DNA from: Gemmatimonadota bacterium
GTDB taxonomy: Bacteria; JAAXHH01
Assembly (NCBI GenBank): GCA_026713285.1
Contig: JAPOOT010000043.1
Location: forward strand, 1-25,095
Length of the DNA stretch: 25,095 nt
Reading direction: 5' to 3'
The notes under the pieces are model-generated. The model did no database searches. It saw only the letters and a list, made by a program, of their open reading frames with translations, and had not been told where the DNA came from. Position numbers and translations under genes: made by a program. This document shows, in pieces, positions 14,761 through 22,505 of this stretch. Every line of letters begins with the position of its first letter. Position 1 is the first letter of the stretch.

Positions 14761-15210
14761 TCATGTTTTAGGCCAAGCCAGTTCGACTCCGAATTCTCCC
14801 AGTTGTCCAAGCGGCAATAGTCGAGCTTGACTTTCGGTAAACCATTCGCAGCGGTCTGTCGAACCGTCTTTTTCGGCCCTGAGGCTGAACTCTACGAGCG
14901 TTACATCGTAGACTAATCCAATGTGATGTACCGTGTCGCCCGCCCGATATGCCGGATTATCATACAACTGGGAATAAACCGCGGTCAACCGATACCTTTC
15001 AATATCCACAATGCCTGTCTCTTCTTCCAATTCCCGAACTAATGCGCCTTCGGGGTGCTCTCCCCATTCGATACCACCGCCAGGCAATGTCCATAGTCCG
15101 GCATCCGCCAAACCGCTCGTCACACGAACCAGGAGTAAGCGGTCTGATGGGTCACGACACAAACCATAGGCACCGTGGTATACGCGCTGTTTTTCAGATT
15201 CTGAGGACAT
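14761..15210 (-). CDS. NUDIX hydrolase
   Basis: This 149-residue protein has a complete NUDIX box, GX5EX7REUXEEXGU, from Gly45 to Ile67: GGIEWGE...REL-EEETGI, with metal-binding Glu60, Glu63 and Glu64. The N-terminal strand YHGAYGLCRDPSDRLLLVRV and WTLPGGGIEWGEHPEGALVREL are typical of small NTP- or nucleoside diphosphate-derivative hydrolases. The substrate (for example oxidised nucleotides or sugar nucleotides) cannot be told. It acts in the cytosol with Mg2+ or Mn2+. It lies between the MBL hydrolase gene (67 bp upstream) and the CsaA-like gene (46 bp downstream) in a co-directional run. Confidence 0.9.
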   Translation of the reverse strand: MSSESEKQRVYHGAYGLCRDPSDRLLLVRVTSGLADAGLWTLPGGGIEWGEHPEGALVRELEEETGIVDIERYRLTAVYSQLYDNPAYRAGDTVHHIGLVYDVTLVEFSLRAEKDGSTDRCEWFTESQARLLPLGQLGEFGVELAWPKT

Positions 15211-15277
15211 TGTTTGTTACTCTTGGAAAATTGATGATCTGGGAGTCCAAAACAAGCGTTTCTCGCAGGCTGGTTTG

Positions 15278-16144
15278 CTATCCATCCAACTTCAAACCCA
15301 ACCCGTCGTGTGCCACCCAATAACCTCGATTCCTGGCGTATTCATCCAACTCATCGTGCTCCAGGTTTCCCTCATGAGACAGGTGAGTCGCGTACACCAA
15401 GCCGTTGTCCTTGAGCAATCCGCATTCGCGGAATCGATCCGTGTGGGCGGCAACATCCTTCGACGCCAGATGGTCCGCCGGCCTGGATTCAAAACCGATT
15501 CCGTAGGTGTGATCGAGTATGACCACGTCAAACATGGTGCGTTCCTGCTGAAGGTGTTCCCAGACCTCTTCGGACAGCACCGACGTGTCGGTGCCATAGA
15601 ACACGGCATGATCTCCCTGCACAATTGAATATAGTAGAAACCCCTGGTCGTTGCCGTGACTGGCGGGATATCCGGTAATGTGGTATCCATCTATACTGTA
15701 TGCTTCAAAAGGCGTAAGGGATAGAAGTTTCAACTTCAACGCAGACTGTGTTTCCGAATCGAAAATGCTCCCGTACGCACTTTGTTGACTCACAAACTCA
15801 TCGATCACGCGCAGTGTTTCATCTGAGCCAGCAAGCAACAGGTCGCAGGAGACTTCCGTCCCGTATTCGGCATGCCTTGAGAGGATAAATCCGATATCCA
15901 GATGGTCTGCGTGCGGATGCGTCTGAAGGCATATGCCGATGCCGGCGAGAGAGATTTGGTGTTGGAATGACGCGGCTGCGATGTCCGGACCGATGTCCAC
16001 GAGTAGATCATCGTTGATGACCAGCGACGATCTCTTGCGGAGGTTCTTGCCGCCAACCCTTCTGGCTTCCGAACAGACCTCGCAGACGCAGAAAGGGATC
16101 GGCATCGATGGCGCGGCCGCGGTTCCGAGAAAAGTTACATTCAT
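15278..16144 (-). CDS. PhnP-like metallo-beta-lactamase-fold hydrolase
   Basis: The 288-residue protein begins MNVTFLGTAAAPSMP and then has a cysteine cluster FCVCEVCSEA (Cys19, Cys21, Cys24), like the structural zinc site of PhnP phosphodiesterases. The metal motif HxHxDH is THPHADHLD (His76, His78, Asp80, His81). Further ligands are probably His in YPASHGND, Asp in FYGTDTS and His in YATHLSHEG. PhnP cleaves cyclic ribose phosphates in phosphonate breakdown; PqqB belongs to the same wider group. No phn or pqq genes are nearby, so I call it only PhnP-like. It starts 30 bp after the stop of FtsX permease A and is probably co-transcribed with it. Confidence 0.85.
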   Translation of the reverse strand: MNVTFLGTAAAPSMPIPFCVCEVCSEARRVGGKNLRKRSSLVINDDLLVDIGPDIAAASFQHQISLAGIGICLQTHPHADHLDIGFILSRHAEYGTEVSCDLLLAGSDETLRVIDEFVSQQSAYGSIFDSETQSALKLKLLSLTPFEAYSIDGYHITGYPASHGNDQGFLLYSIVQGDHAVFYGTDTSVLSEEVWEHLQQERTMFDVVILDHTYGIGFESRPADHLASKDVAAHTDRFRECGLLKDNGLVYATHLSHEGNLEHDELDEYARNRGYWVAHDGLGLKLDG

Positions 16145-16174
16145 CTGTCAGACCGCCTTGTCACACTACCTTCC

Positions 16175-18586
16175 CTATTCTGACCGCAGGCTCTCCACCG
16201 GGTTCGTCAACGCAGTCGTTACCGCCTTGAAACTGACGGTAGCCAAGGCGATGATCAGTGCCATAACACCAGCGATCAGAAACCACGCGGGGCCGAGATC
16301 GATCCTATACGCGAAGTTCTGCAGCCAGTTGCTCATGACCCAGTAGGCCAGGACCCAGGCGACCGGCACGGCAACCGCCACCAGCTTGAGAAAATCCTTT
16401 GAAAGCATAAAGACAATACGTGTTACCGTAGCGCCCATTACTTTGTGAATACCGACTTCTTTGGTTCGCTGCCGGGTGGTGAACGCAGCAAGGCCGAACA
16501 GACCCATACACGCGATGAAAATGGCCAGAAAGCTGAAAGCGCCGAGCAGATTGCCGGTCCGTCGTTCCGACACGTACAATCGCTCGAAATCTTCATTCAG
16601 AAACGAATACGTTAATGGGTAGTCGGGGAATATCGAAGTCCATGTTTCTTCAACCGCCGTAATTCCCTCTGGTATATTCTGCGCCTGTAATCGTATCGCC
16701 GCCTGGCCACCGCCGCCGCGGCTCAATAATCTCAGCTGCACTGGCTCTGCCGCACTATGAAGGCTACCCATATGGAAATCCTCAACCACGCCAATAATCC
16801 TGATAGGCGGGCCCTTGTAACGTCCTGGATGAATGCGACGTCCTACGATTTCTTCTGGAGTGGTCAGGCCTAATCGTTCAACCGCGGATCGATTCATGAT
16901 TACCGCATTGAGTGAGTCATCGGTTAACACACTGGAAAATGGACGTCCGGCAAGCAGATTGAGGCCAAGGGTTTCTTCGAAATCGGTAGATACAAACAGG
17001 GCGGGAATCCTGACCGATTTATCTTCCGGCTGATCTGTCAGACGTGTCGGAAAGGCAGGCATTACATTAGCACTGGCCATTCGTCCTGGCATGAGTACAG
17101 ATCGAGTAACACGCTGTATATGCGGACTCCGGGAAAGCCGGGCCTTGAAGGCGTCGAAATCCCGTTCCACTCCTCCGATAAGTGGAATCACAACGATCTG
17201 ATCCTTATCGAATCCCAGACGTTTACTCTGCATGTAATCCAGTTGTTGATACACTATTGCGGTACTGATGATCAGCAGAATCGATACCGTAAACTGTCCC
17301 ACAACCAGAATCTTGCGCAGCGTGGGACCTGTGGTACCGCTTGTCATTTCACTCTTGAAAATCCCTGCCGGATGAAACCTGGAAATTACCAGTGCGGGAT
17401 AACTGCCGGACAGGAGGCCCACAAACAAGGTAATTCCCAACAACCAAAGCAGCACCTCCGGATTGTCCAGGAAGCTGACCTGAATCGTGTTTCCGACCAG
17501 CGTGTTGAACCAGGGCAGGATGGTCAACAGGAGACCCATGGCCACCACAACGGCCAACCCGGCCGACAACATGGATTCGCCCATGTATTGCAGCATCAAC
17601 TCGCCCCACTGTGCGCCGGCAGTTTTCCGAATAGCCACTTCTCTAGCCCGGATTGTGGACCGCGCCGTGGCCAGATTCATGAAGTTGATACAGGCAATCA
17701 GAACGATGGAAAACGCCACAACCCCAAAAACATAGATATACCTAATATCTCTATTGCTGGCCATATCCTGTTCCAGATTCGACCGCAGATGGATGTCGGT
17801 TATCGGCTGTAGCCGGAAATCGAAAGTCAGGCCTCGCGCAATTTGGGACTGAATAGGTTCAGAGGTATTCACCCACCTGGCGATCTTATCCTCCATTGCA
17901 ACGAGGTCTGCTCCCTCAGTCAGAAGAATGTAGGTAAAATGCCGTGCATCGAACCAGTTCGTTGCATATATCTCACGACGGTTTGAAAAATCAAGGTTCT
18001 CACATACCAGGTAATCGACTGCAAAGTGGGAATTGGAAGGTACATCTTCCATAACACCGGACACTCGGAGGTCTTCCTCATCATCAGCGCGGATCAGCTT
18101 TCCCATGGGATCTTCATTGCCGAAGAGTTTAGTTGCCATGGTTTCGCTGATGACGACAGTTTGCTCCGGATGTGCATAGTCGTCCAGCGCGGTTTGCGGA
18201 TTTCCCTTAACAAGCGGAAAAGAAAAGATCTTAAAAAAGTCTTTGCTTACCCTATACACATCGCGCTCATAGAACCCATTATCCCTATAGGTCATCATCC
18301 AGATATTGATTGTACCCCGCATCCGGGCATATTCCTCAACCTCCGGGAATTGGTCCTTTAGTGCCGGTCCTACTGCCGTTGGCGTGCGTGCGGAGTTGCC
18401 ATTTACCACTCGATAGATACGATCGGCATGTTCATGGTATCGGTCGTAGCTCAGTTCGTTCTGGATATACAGCATGATCAGCATACAGCAGGTGATTCCT
18501 ATAGCCAGGCCGAAGATGTTGATGCCGGCGTAGCCAGGCTGTCGGATCATGTTACGCAGGGCAATTCTCAGGTAATGGAATACCAT
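16175..18586 (-). CDS. FtsX/MacB-type ABC transporter permease A
   Basis: This 803-residue membrane protein has two MacB_PCD-FtsX units. TM1 lies at about 18-41 (GINIFGLAIGITCCMLIMLYI). An extracytoplasmic domain spans ~45-275. TM2-TM4 are at about 282-308, 336-362 and 378-402, and TM5 at about 424-447. A second extracytoplasmic domain follows to ~665, and three further TMs end the protein (FSFLAIFIACMGLFGLAAF, VAVAVPVAWVLAYWVM, WFLIAGVMALIIALATV). The cytoplasmic coupling helices RAREVAIRKTAGA and RTKEVGIHKVMGA are present. Such permeases work with a separate LolD/MacB-like ATPase, which is not in this window. The substrate is unknown; export of peptides, lipids or lipoproteins is typical. 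It is the most divergent of the three copies (ends NPVESLRSE). AAGGCG lies 4 nt before the ATG. Confidence 0.9.
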   Translation of the reverse strand: MVFHYLRIALRNMIRQPGYAGINIFGLAIGITCCMLIMLYIQNELSYDRYHEHADRIYRVVNGNSARTPTAVGPALKDQFPEVEEYARMRGTINIWMMTYRDNGFYERDVYRVSKDFFKIFSFPLVKGNPQTALDDYAHPEQTVVISETMATKLFGNEDPMGKLIRADDEEDLRVSGVMEDVPSNSHFAVDYLVCENLDFSNRREIYATNWFDARHFTYILLTEGADLVAMEDKIARWVNTSEPIQSQIARGLTFDFRLQPITDIHLRSNLEQDMASNRDIRYIYVFGVVAFSIVLIACINFMNLATARSTIRAREVAIRKTAGAQWGELMLQYMGESMLSAGLAVVVAMGLLLTILPWFNTLVGNTIQVSFLDNPEVLLWLLGITLFVGLLSGSYPALVISRFHPAGIFKSEMTSGTTGPTLRKILVVGQFTVSILLIISTAIVYQQLDYMQSKRLGFDKDQIVVIPLIGGVERDFDAFKARLSRSPHIQRVTRSVLMPGRMASANVMPAFPTRLTDQPEDKSVRIPALFVSTDFEETLGLNLLAGRPFSSVLTDDSLNAVIMNRSAVERLGLTTPEEIVGRRIHPGRYKGPPIRIIGVVEDFHMGSLHSAAEPVQLRLLSRGGGGQAAIRLQAQNIPEGITAVEETWTSIFPDYPLTYSFLNEDFERLYVSERRTGNLLGAFSFLAIFIACMGLFGLAAFTTRQRTKEVGIHKVMGATVTRIVFMLSKDFLKLVAVAVPVAWVLAYWVMSNWLQNFAYRIDLGPAWFLIAGVMALIIALATVSFKAVTTALTNPVESLRSE

Positions 18587-18750
18587 AAGCGCCTTTGATT
18601 GAGTGTACTCGTGGTGGTAGGGACTTGCTTTGAAAATTGAGCGGATGCGCTACATGCTCACATACAGGGTAGCGTGGCTTTTTTGAGACGAACTACGCAT
18701 GAGCAAGCACGGTGTGTTGCCTGGAATAGAAATCACGTACCCAATCCACA

Positions 18751-19101
18751 CTATGCTCCAAAGCGTTTCCTGCCTGTACGGTGATCATTCAGTTTACCGA
18801 TCCACGCAAGTGCTACGATGACCACCGGCCAGAATGACGTATTGAGTAAATCGTGTACACTTGCTGTAAGGGCAGCGATGTGTAAAGAGCCAGATCGGAT
18901 ATAGAGATCTCGTAGATCGAGCATTTCCATCAAGGATGCAACAATTACGACCGGGATCAGACACCGAACATCGATCGAGCCTTTTCTCCACAGGACCACC
19001 GTTGCAAAAAACACGATCAAGCCTATATGAATGTGGATCGCGTCCTTTGAAATCTCCAGGATGGATAGGATAATCAGTTTAGCGTTCTGGTAATCGGACA
19101 T
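18751..19101 (-). CDS. Small conserved-looking integral membrane protein, unknown function
   Basis: The 116-residue product has three likely membrane segments: about 22-38 (IHIHIGLIVFFATVVLW), 46-60 (RCLIPVVIVASLMEM) and 88-104 (NTSFWPVVIVALAWIG). Conserved-looking polar words lie at membrane edges: ISKDAIHIHIG, EMLDLRDLY and SVHDLLNTSFWP. I recall similar small membrane proteins in other bacteria but know no function. It lies 42 bp after FtsX permease B, on the same strand, and 164 bp before permease A. Its ribosome site is weak. It may be an accessory to the permeases, but that is only a guess from position. Confidence 0.68.
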   Translation of the reverse strand: MSDYQNAKLIILSILEISKDAIHIHIGLIVFFATVVLWRKGSIDVRCLIPVVIVASLMEMLDLRDLYIRSGSLHIAALTASVHDLLNTSFWPVVIVALAWIGKLNDHRTGRKRFGA

Positions 19102-19143
19102 TTCCGAATCGATCTCCAGCCGTTTAAACCTTCAACCTCTATA

Positions 19144-21549
19144 TCACCCCTGCCTGAGCGCGTTCACCGGATTCCTACGTGACGCCGCAAGGGCATGCGC
19201 CGCAATCGTCAACCAGGCGACGGCCAATGCGAGCATGCCACCGGCCAGAAACCACTCGAACCGGATTTCCGCGGAATAGGCGTAGTTCTGCAGCCAGTTG
19301 TTCATGACGAAGTAGGCCAGCGGCCACGCGATCAGGTTCGCCAGGAGCACGTACTTCATGAAATCCTTCGACAGGAGCATCACGATACCGGAAACCGACG
19401 AGCCGACGACTTTGCGAATCCCGATCTCCCGGGTGCGTTGCTGGATCGAAAACGAGGCGAGACCCAGGAGACCCAGGCAGGCCACGAAGATCGCCAGAAA
19501 CGCGAAGACCGCGAAGATCTCGCCAAGCTGCTGGTCGGTCCGGTACAGCGCGTCGAAATCCTCGTCCAGGAAGGTATAATCGAGCGGAAACCTGGGATCC
19601 ACATCCCTCCATATTTCCTCGATGTGTGCAATGGTGTCAGAGATTTCCTCGGGCTGGATCCGAATCAGGACGAAAATGTGATAGGCGCTGGTCATGATCA
19701 AGGCGGGTTCGATCTCTTCGTGTATCGTGCGCAGGTGGAAATCCCGTACCACACCGATCACACGGCCTTTCGTCCTGTTGTAATTGAGCCGCTCGATTTG
19801 CCTGCCGATGGCGTCGTCGGGCGCTCCCCATTCCAGGTACCGGACGGCCGTCTCGTTCATCAGGATCCCCCTGGTCGTATCCGTGCCCCAGTCCGATGAA
19901 AAGTTCCTGCCGGCGACGAGATCGATGTTCATGACATCCAGGAAGTGCTCGTCCACGTGCAGCGTGGCCATCATCAGGTGATCCTCGGGCCGCATTCCTT
20001 CGGGACGTACCTCCAGGATAGGCATAACCCGCATGCCTGGCACGCCGGTGGTCGTTGCGATACCCACGACACCGGGCAATTCCGACAGGCGCTGCTTCAG
20101 GACAGGCGTATTTGGCAGTTGCGGGGAACCTGTTATGGGGACGACCATAACGTGCTCTTTGTTGAAACCCAGCCGCTTGGTCTGGATGTAATCGAGCTGA
20201 TCATGGATGATAGCCGTACTGACCAGCAGGAAGATGGACATGGAGAACTGAATCACCACCAGTGCCTGCCGCATCCCCAGGCCTTTCTTTCCAGTCTCCG
20301 GGTTGCCTTTCATTACTACGGCGGGAAGAAACCCCGACAGGTATGCCGCGGGATAGCTGCCGGCGGCTAATCCGATCAAGGTCGTACCGAGGGCCAGCGC
20401 GGCCACCACTTTCCAGTCGGTAAGTGGCAGCACGAGTTGTTTTCCCGCGATTTCGTTCACGGCAGGCAGGGCGAGATGGACCAGTATTACCGCCACGATC
20501 GCGGCGAGACCTGCCATGAGGACCGATTCTCCCAGGAACTGCCGGATCAACTGGACCCGATTCGCCCCCAGCACCTTTCTCACGCCCACCTCCCTGGCGC
20601 GCATCTCGGAACGGGCCGTGGCCAGGTTGATGAAATTGATGCACGCGATAATCAGGATCAGAAACGCGATGGCCATGAAGAGGGCCACGTACCGGATATC
20701 GCCGTTGGGTTCGTGCTCGCTCTCCCGGTTGGAATAGAGGTGGATGTCCACGAGGGGCTGGAGCGACGGCCGCAGGATGATGCCCGCCTCCCGGTACTGG
20801 TCACCCGCGTGACGCTCCAGAAAGGCCGGTAGTTTCGCTTCCAGATCATCCGGTGACACATGCTCGCGGAGCCGGATGTAGGTGTACAGGTTTCGGTGGT
20901 ACTCCCAGTCTTCCAGGTCCCAGGAGGCCTGTATCGCAATCATCGTGCTATAGGATACGAACATGTCGGGACGCATGTGAGAATTGGTAGGAATGTTCTT
21001 CATGACGCCCGTCACCGTGAAGTCCCATCGATTGTCGAGATTGACTGCTTTGCCAATGGCTTCTTCGGCGCCGAAGTACTTGTCTGCCAATTCCTCGGTG
21101 ATCACCATCGAATACGGTTCTGCCAGGGCGGTGCCCGGGTCGCCCGCGACCAGTGGAAAACTGAACATCCTGAACAGGTCCGATCCCGCCCAGATGACTT
21201 TGCGTTCATAGTAGATGGTGTTGCCGAGATCGACCAGCCATGCGGATTCCGTACCTCTCAACCGGACGACGAGTTCGATCTCGGGGAAGTCGCGCTTCAG
21301 GGCAGGCCCCCAGCCGGTGGGCGTCCCGGCGGTTTGAACGGTCTGGCCCCCGCTTTCGATATCGTCGACGATCCGGTATACGCGGTCGGCATGAGGATGA
21401 TACCGGTCGTAGCCGAGCTCATCCTGGATATACAGGAGGATCAGGATGCAGGTGGCCATGCCGATGGCAAGCCCTGCGATGTTGATGAGCGAGTATGCGG
21501 GATGCCTGCGAAGGCTGCGTATGGCCACGCTGAGGTAATTCCGGAACAC
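19144..21549 (-). CDS. FtsX/MacB-type ABC transporter permease B
   Basis: The 801-residue protein has the two-unit architecture. TM1 is at about 18-41, the first extracytoplasmic domain at 45-280, TM2 at 287-312, TM3 at 338-363, TM4 at 379-405, TM5 at 427-450, the second extracytoplasmic domain to ~665, and TM6-8 at about 675-702, 730-750 and 765-788. Coupling motifs MRAREVGVRKVLGA and RTREIGIRKVVGS are clear, as is the C-terminal NPVNALRQG. It is very similar to permease C and to the relic at 4132-4700. It needs an ATPase partner not seen here. The start is GTG at 21549, touching the TAG of the oxygenase gene (zero spacing). AGAGG inside that gene, 5 nt upstream, serves as ribosome site, so the two are probably translationally coupled. 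Confidence 0.9.
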   Translation of the reverse strand: MFRNYLSVAIRSLRRHPAYSLINIAGLAIGMATCILILLYIQDELGYDRYHPHADRVYRIVDDIESGGQTVQTAGTPTGWGPALKRDFPEIELVVRLRGTESAWLVDLGNTIYYERKVIWAGSDLFRMFSFPLVAGDPGTALAEPYSMVITEELADKYFGAEEAIGKAVNLDNRWDFTVTGVMKNIPTNSHMRPDMFVSYSTMIAIQASWDLEDWEYHRNLYTYIRLREHVSPDDLEAKLPAFLERHAGDQYREAGIILRPSLQPLVDIHLYSNRESEHEPNGDIRYVALFMAIAFLILIIACINFINLATARSEMRAREVGVRKVLGANRVQLIRQFLGESVLMAGLAAIVAVILVHLALPAVNEIAGKQLVLPLTDWKVVAALALGTTLIGLAAGSYPAAYLSGFLPAVVMKGNPETGKKGLGMRQALVVIQFSMSIFLLVSTAIIHDQLDYIQTKRLGFNKEHVMVVPITGSPQLPNTPVLKQRLSELPGVVGIATTTGVPGMRVMPILEVRPEGMRPEDHLMMATLHVDEHFLDVMNIDLVAGRNFSSDWGTDTTRGILMNETAVRYLEWGAPDDAIGRQIERLNYNRTKGRVIGVVRDFHLRTIHEEIEPALIMTSAYHIFVLIRIQPEEISDTIAHIEEIWRDVDPRFPLDYTFLDEDFDALYRTDQQLGEIFAVFAFLAIFVACLGLLGLASFSIQQRTREIGIRKVVGSSVSGIVMLLSKDFMKYVLLANLIAWPLAYFVMNNWLQNYAYSAEIRFEWFLAGGMLALAVAWLTIAAHALAASRRNPVNALRQG

Positions 21550-22344
21550 CTATGCCTCTTCTCTTTCGATTCTGTAATTGCGTTCTGTAATCACAATGCG
21601 AGGTCGCTTTCCGCAGTTGGCAGAAGCCGTATGCAAAATCCACGGGTGCATGAAGATCACGTCGCCTGGATCGCCGGTGAATTCGACGGCCTGCACCGGG
21701 ATGCCGAAAACATCGACTGGTTTCATAAGGTAACGCTCCTCGCGGTCACCGCCAGGGTCGCGGGACCACAGATCTCGTAGATTTGGCGCCGCTCTCCTGA
21801 CTGCTTTACTGATATCTTTAGACCGGCCCTCACCGATTAGCTCCGGTTGCCGAGCAAGGTGGCGGACGAGCCGATGGGACCCGGCAAGGCCAACCGTTGC
21901 ACCGCCCTGCGCGATCAGCGGTTCCAGCATCGCGAAGACCTGTACGCCCGGGGTTGTTTCGGCCCCGTCATGCACGGCTGTGAGCAGGTCCATGTGCCAT
22001 GAATGATTGGGCAGAACCCAAGGCTCGCCAGAAGGAAAGGTAAGGAGGAGTGCTCCCCAGGGGGATGGTTTCTCCCATTGTCCAGGTCCCAGGAGATCGT
22101 CAATCGCATCCCGCACGGCCTGGCTGCACGTGGGTTCGAAGGCTCCGGACCGCATTAACGTATTGAACCCCTTGGGCCTGGTCACAGGCCAGGTCTCAGG
22201 GTCATCGCGCGGGATCCCGCACCTTTGCTCCAGGTCGTCCCAGATGCGATCCAGCACCTGACTGACGTCCTCTATAGGTATCATGCCGGGCACGCGAACC
22301 CAGCCATGCTCATCGAATTCGGATCTCTGACGGGCGGTCAACAT
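21550..22344 (-). CDS. Phytanoyl-CoA dioxygenase (PhyH)-family oxygenase
   Basis: From ATG 22344 the protein has 264 residues and begins MLTARQRSEFDEHGWVRVPGMI, the usual PhyH N-terminus. The Fe(II) motif HxD is in NHSWHMDLL (about His117, Asp119). The distal His is in FMHPWILHTASANCG (probably His238), and an Arg for 2-oxoglutarate is in KRPRIVI. Members hydroxylate or halogenate small molecules with 2-oxoglutarate and O2. The substrate is unknown; the YLMKPVDVFGIPVQAVEF insert is not diagnostic. The frame is open to a GTG at 22419 and has an ATG at 22386, but the 25 extra residues look unlike the family and none has a good ribosome site. A strong hairpin lies upstream (22431-22473). The stop abuts the start of permease B. 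Confidence 0.85.
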   Translation of the reverse strand: MLTARQRSEFDEHGWVRVPGMIPIEDVSQVLDRIWDDLEQRCGIPRDDPETWPVTRPKGFNTLMRSGAFEPTCSQAVRDAIDDLLGPGQWEKPSPWGALLLTFPSGEPWVLPNHSWHMDLLTAVHDGAETTPGVQVFAMLEPLIAQGGATVGLAGSHRLVRHLARQPELIGEGRSKDISKAVRRAAPNLRDLWSRDPGGDREERYLMKPVDVFGIPVQAVEFTGDPGDVIFMHPWILHTASANCGKRPRIVITERNYRIEREEA

Positions 22345-22430
22345 GGCTGTTCCATTAACTGAATCCCGTTCTTCTGACGGAGCCATCCGGGAACTGGCAA
22401 TTGGCAGTTTATACCCCACTCCGTAGCACT

Positions 22431-22473
22431 TAGACTATGTCGATTTGCACGGCAATCGAGCATCCATAGTCTA
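22431..22473 (-). promoter_or_regulatory. Compound hairpin upstream of the PhyH gene
   Basis: TAGACTATG (22431-22439) and CATAGTCTA (22465-22473) are perfect 9-bp inverted repeats. Inside them TCGATTTGC and GCAATCGA form a further 8-bp stem with one bulged T and a 3-nt loop; 5 nt (22460-22464) bulge between the two stems. No T-run follows on the minus strand, so it does not look like a simple terminator of permease C. It may be an mRNA leader structure, an attenuator or a protein-binding site for the PhyH-permease B operon. Confidence 0.6.
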
Positions 22474-22505
22474 CCATGTGAACCAGTGCCGCTTTTATCG
22501 GTCCG

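Noticed and set aside
14715..14810. N-terminal extension of the CsaA-like protein
   Set aside because: The extra 32 codons overlap the NUDIX gene and resemble no family member. The start at 14714 fits both family length and ribosome site.
18655..18705. Possible terminator hairpin with a T-run
   Set aside because: TGCTCA and TGAGCA could pair, but the inner stem is only 4 bp with unequal loops, and the T-run lies within the loop, not after the stem. It is not a convincing terminator on either strand.
22345..22419. Longer PhyH protein from GTG 22419
   Set aside because: The added 25 residues are unlike the family and there is no ribosome site. The hairpin ends only 11 bp before that GTG.
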